From Xanthomarina gelatinilytica (lineage in GTDB: Bacteria; Bacteroidota; Bacteroidia; Flavobacteriales; Flavobacteriaceae), in the NCBI RefSeq assembly GCF_000348685.1, contig NZ_ANLA01000004.1, positions 744,001-808,000 of the forward strand: a stretch of 64,000 bases of DNA, given 5' to 3'. Below the pieces are notes generated by a model. That model was not told the DNA's origin. It saw only the letters and a program-made list of their open reading frames with translations, and did not search any database. Position 1 is the stretch's first letter, and each line of letters opens with the position of its first letter. The translations under genes and the position numbers were made by a program. Shown piece after piece: positions 62,158 to 64,000 of this stretch.

Positions 62158-63226
62158 AACCCTAAATGTGGTTATTTTCGGTATAGGTAATGTTGGCAGC
62201 ACCTTAATCAACCAAATACAAGCAGCCAAAGCCCAATTGTTATCACAACAGCAATTAAATATCCAGATTCCTATTGTAACAAACTCTACTTTGGCATTCT
62301 ATAATGAATTTGGTATTGAAAATGCTTGGCATTCCAATTTTGAAAAGGCTTCAATTCCTTATAAGATTAAAGATATCGTTGACTTTGTCAAATCACACCA
62401 TTTTCAAAATTTAATAGCTATAGATGCCACAGCCAGTAAAGATTTTGTTCAGAATTATGTGTCTTTAATTGAAAACGGATTTCATATCATTTCAGCAAAT
62501 AAGGTAGCCAATACCTTAAGTTTTGAATTTTATGAACAATTAAGACTTACTTTAAAAAAGCACAACAAGTCTTTTTTGTACGAAACCAATGTAGGTGCAG
62601 GATTGCCTGTGATTGAAACCATAAAACGCTTGTACGATTCTGGTGAACAGATTAAAAAAATTAGAGGTGTTTTTTCTGGATCTTTAAGTTTTATATTCAA
62701 TCGGTTTTCTTCTGAAAACGTCCTTTTTTCTGATATCCTAATACAGGCTAAACAATTAGGCTTAACAGAACCGGATGCAAGGGAAGATTTGTCAGGAACC
62801 GATGTGGCCAGAAAACTATTGATTTTAGCTAGGGAACTCCATATTAAAACCGAGTTGCACGATGTTCAAATAGAATCTTTGGTGCCCAAAAATCTGAATG
62901 GGAAAACTACGCTACATCAGTTTTATAGCAGACAAAAAGAATTGGATGTCCCTTTTCAGGAGCGAAAGCAAAACCTCATGGAAAATCAGGTGTTGCGTTA
63001 TGTTGGGGAATTGGATGTTACTAAAAAATCACTGGAAGTCAAGTTGGTTTCAGAAGAAAAGCATTCAGCTATCGGACAATTAAAAGGAGCCGATTCGGTA
63101 TTTGAAATATATTCAGAATCTTATCAAGATTTTCCCTTAGTGATACAAGGAGCAGGAGCAGGAAAACATGTGACAGCTAGAGGCCTGTTTTCAGACATTG
63201 TAAAATTATCCTCAAGTTTAAATTAA
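62144..63226 (+). CDS. hom: Homoserine dehydrogenase
   Basis: This 360-residue NAD(P)-dependent enzyme reduces aspartate semialdehyde to homoserine. It has VVIFGIGNVGSTLINQI at the start, the SANKVANTLSFEFY region and the catalytic YETNVGAGLPVIETIKRLYDSGEQIKKIRGVFSGSLSFIFN-type block, with LTEPDAREDLSGTDVARK. It has no aspartokinase fusion and no ACT domain of the usual form. It overlaps the upstream gene, so translation is coupled. It supplies homoserine to the same pathway. Confidence 0.93.
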   Translation: MSNTKTLNVVIFGIGNVGSTLINQIQAAKAQLLSQQQLNIQIPIVTNSTLAFYNEFGIENAWHSNFEKASIPYKIKDIVDFVKSHHFQNLIAIDATASKDFVQNYVSLIENGFHIISANKVANTLSFEFYEQLRLTLKKHNKSFLYETNVGAGLPVIETIKRLYDSGEQIKKIRGVFSGSLSFIFNRFSSENVLFSDILIQAKQLGLTEPDAREDLSGTDVARKLLILARELHIKTELHDVQIESLVPKNLNGKTTLHQFYSRQKELDVPFQERKQNLMENQVLRYVGELDVTKKSLEVKLVSEEKHSAIGQLKGADSVFEIYSESYQDFPLVIQGAGAGKHVTARGLFSDIVKLSSSLN

Positions 63227-63283
63227 CAAATAGGTGAATTCGATCGATTTTATGATTAAACATAAAATTGTTTCAATAACAAC

Positions 63284-64000
63284 ATGAGCATTATGAGTGA
63301 TATAAAACAAGAAATTCAAAAACGTATTTTGGTTTTGGATGGAGCCATGGGAACCATGCTGCAACGTTATAAATTTACAGAAGAAGATTTTAGAGGCGAG
63401 CGTTTTAAAGATTACCCAACATCGCTTAAAGGCAATAACGACTTACTCTCCCTTACGCAACCTGAAGCCATTGCGGAAGTTCATAGATTGTACTTTGAAG
63501 CAGGTGCAGATATTGTGGAAACCAATACCTTTTCTGGGACTTCCATTGCCATGGCAGATTACAGCATGGAAGATTTGGTGTATGAACTCAATTTTGAATC
63601 GGCTAAAATTGCAAGAAAAGTAGCAGACCAATTTACCAAAGAAAATCCAGAAAAGCCAAGATTTGTAGCAGGAAGCATTGGTCCAACAAACAAAACCGCA
63701 AGTTTATCGCCAGATGTAAATAGACCAGAATTTCGAGCTATTACGTTTGATGAATTAAGAATTGCCTACAAACAACAAGTAGAAGCTTTAATTGATGGAG
63801 GCGTAGATGTGCTTTTAGTTGAAACTATTTTCGATACACTCAATGCCAAAGCAGCTTTGTTCGCTATTGAAGAAGTGAAAGAGGAACGTAACATCGATAT
63901 TCCCATTATGGTTTCTGGAACCATAACAGATGCTTCTGGAAGAACGCTTTCTGGTCAAACCGTAGAAGCTTTTTTAACCTCTATTTCGCATGTTCCGTTG
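63284..64000 (+). CDS. metH: Methionine synthase MetH, homocysteine-binding part (partial)
   Basis: The frame runs off the window with no stop over 239 codons. It begins near [23 protein letters not shown] and continues through the homocysteine S-methyltransferase domain ([79 protein letters not shown]). This is the N-terminal module of cobalamin-dependent methionine synthase; in some Bacteroidota it is encoded separately from the cobalamin part. ATG codons at 63284 and 63293 are both possible starts. Confidence 0.93.
   Translation, partial: MSIMSDIKQEIQKRILVLDGAMGTMLQRYKFTEEDFRGERFKDYPTSLKGNNDLLSLTQPEAIAEVHRLYFEAGADIVETNTFSGTSIAMADYSMEDLVYELNFESAKIARKVADQFTKENPEKPRFVAGSIGPTNKTASLSPDVNRPEFRAITFDELRIAYKQQVEALIDGGVDVLLVETIFDTLNAKAALFAIEEVKEERNIDIPIMVSGTITDASGRTLSGQTVEAFLTSISHVPL

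Overview
The window looks like chromosomal DNA of a member of the Flavobacteriaceae (Bacteroidota). It is AT-rich. Several genes carry the Bacteroidota -7 promoter element TAnnTTTG. The gene content is typical of that group: a FolK-deoxynucleoside kinase fusion, a DUF5686 outer-membrane protein, a bifunctional nuclease (DUF151), a membrane pyrophosphatase and a SAM-I-controlled methionine operon. I see no phage, insertion sequence, rRNA or CRISPR array.

Layout. 0-8 kb: folK-dNK fusion, GyrI-like protein, methyltransferases, mutS, tRNA-Gly and tRNA-Leu, a ChaN-like protein and a NYN-domain protein. 8-32 kb: a patatin-like lipase divergent from mlaE-mlaF-mlaD; a five-gene operon (flavin-nucleotide-binding protein, ArsC-like protein, CbpA, CbpM, membrane protein); MgtC/DUF4010, metallophosphoesterase, MscS and TerB-like genes; a large sensor kinase with its response regulator; four universal stress proteins; an ATP-cone/nuclease protein; a beta-CASP ribonuclease; Hsp20. 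32-47 kb: waaA, a DegT aminotransferase, galE, lspA, fabD, a ClC channel, DHFR, thyA, a nucleoside transporter and etfAB. 48-58 kb: pdhB, DUF5686, soluble and membrane pyrophosphatases, a second deoxynucleoside kinase, an M28 peptidase, tRNA-Tyr. 59-64 kb: metK, then a SAM-I riboswitch followed by a transsulfuration enzyme, homoserine dehydrogenase and the start of metH.

The most notable system is in the 8.8-31.7 kb region. Ten intergenic copies of an FNR-type palindrome, TGA(T/C)-N4-(A/G)TCA, lie upstream of eleven promoters. In every case the operator centre is exactly 33 bp from the centre of a TAnnTTTG-like -7 box, which puts it near -41, the classic position for a class II CRP/FNR activator. 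The downstream genes are the patatin and mla genes, the CbpA/CbpM operon, the flavodoxin-like/MgtC pair, TerB-MscS-phosphoesterase, all the universal stress protein units, Hsp20 and two tandem short transcripts that look like paired sRNAs or microproteins. In the middle of the cluster is a two-component pair. The kinase has a FixL-like PAS domain, a LOV domain with the photoactive cysteine, a third PAS and a GAF domain. The regulator is a receiver fused to a CRP/FNR cNMP-fold and helix-turn-helix, whose recognition helix keeps the Glu/Arg pair that reads TGA half-sites. I infer that this pair, or another CRP/FNR protein, controls the region as an oxygen-, redox- or light-linked stress regulon.

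Other observations include a structured RNA after hsp20, a T9 frameshift in a paralogue of the gene upstream of hsp20, a possible reduced S-box-like leader upstream of metK, a membrane-anchored DHFR fusion, a serine-hydrolase gene remnant, and a repeat family combining a 27-nt conserved block with 11-nt tandem units.
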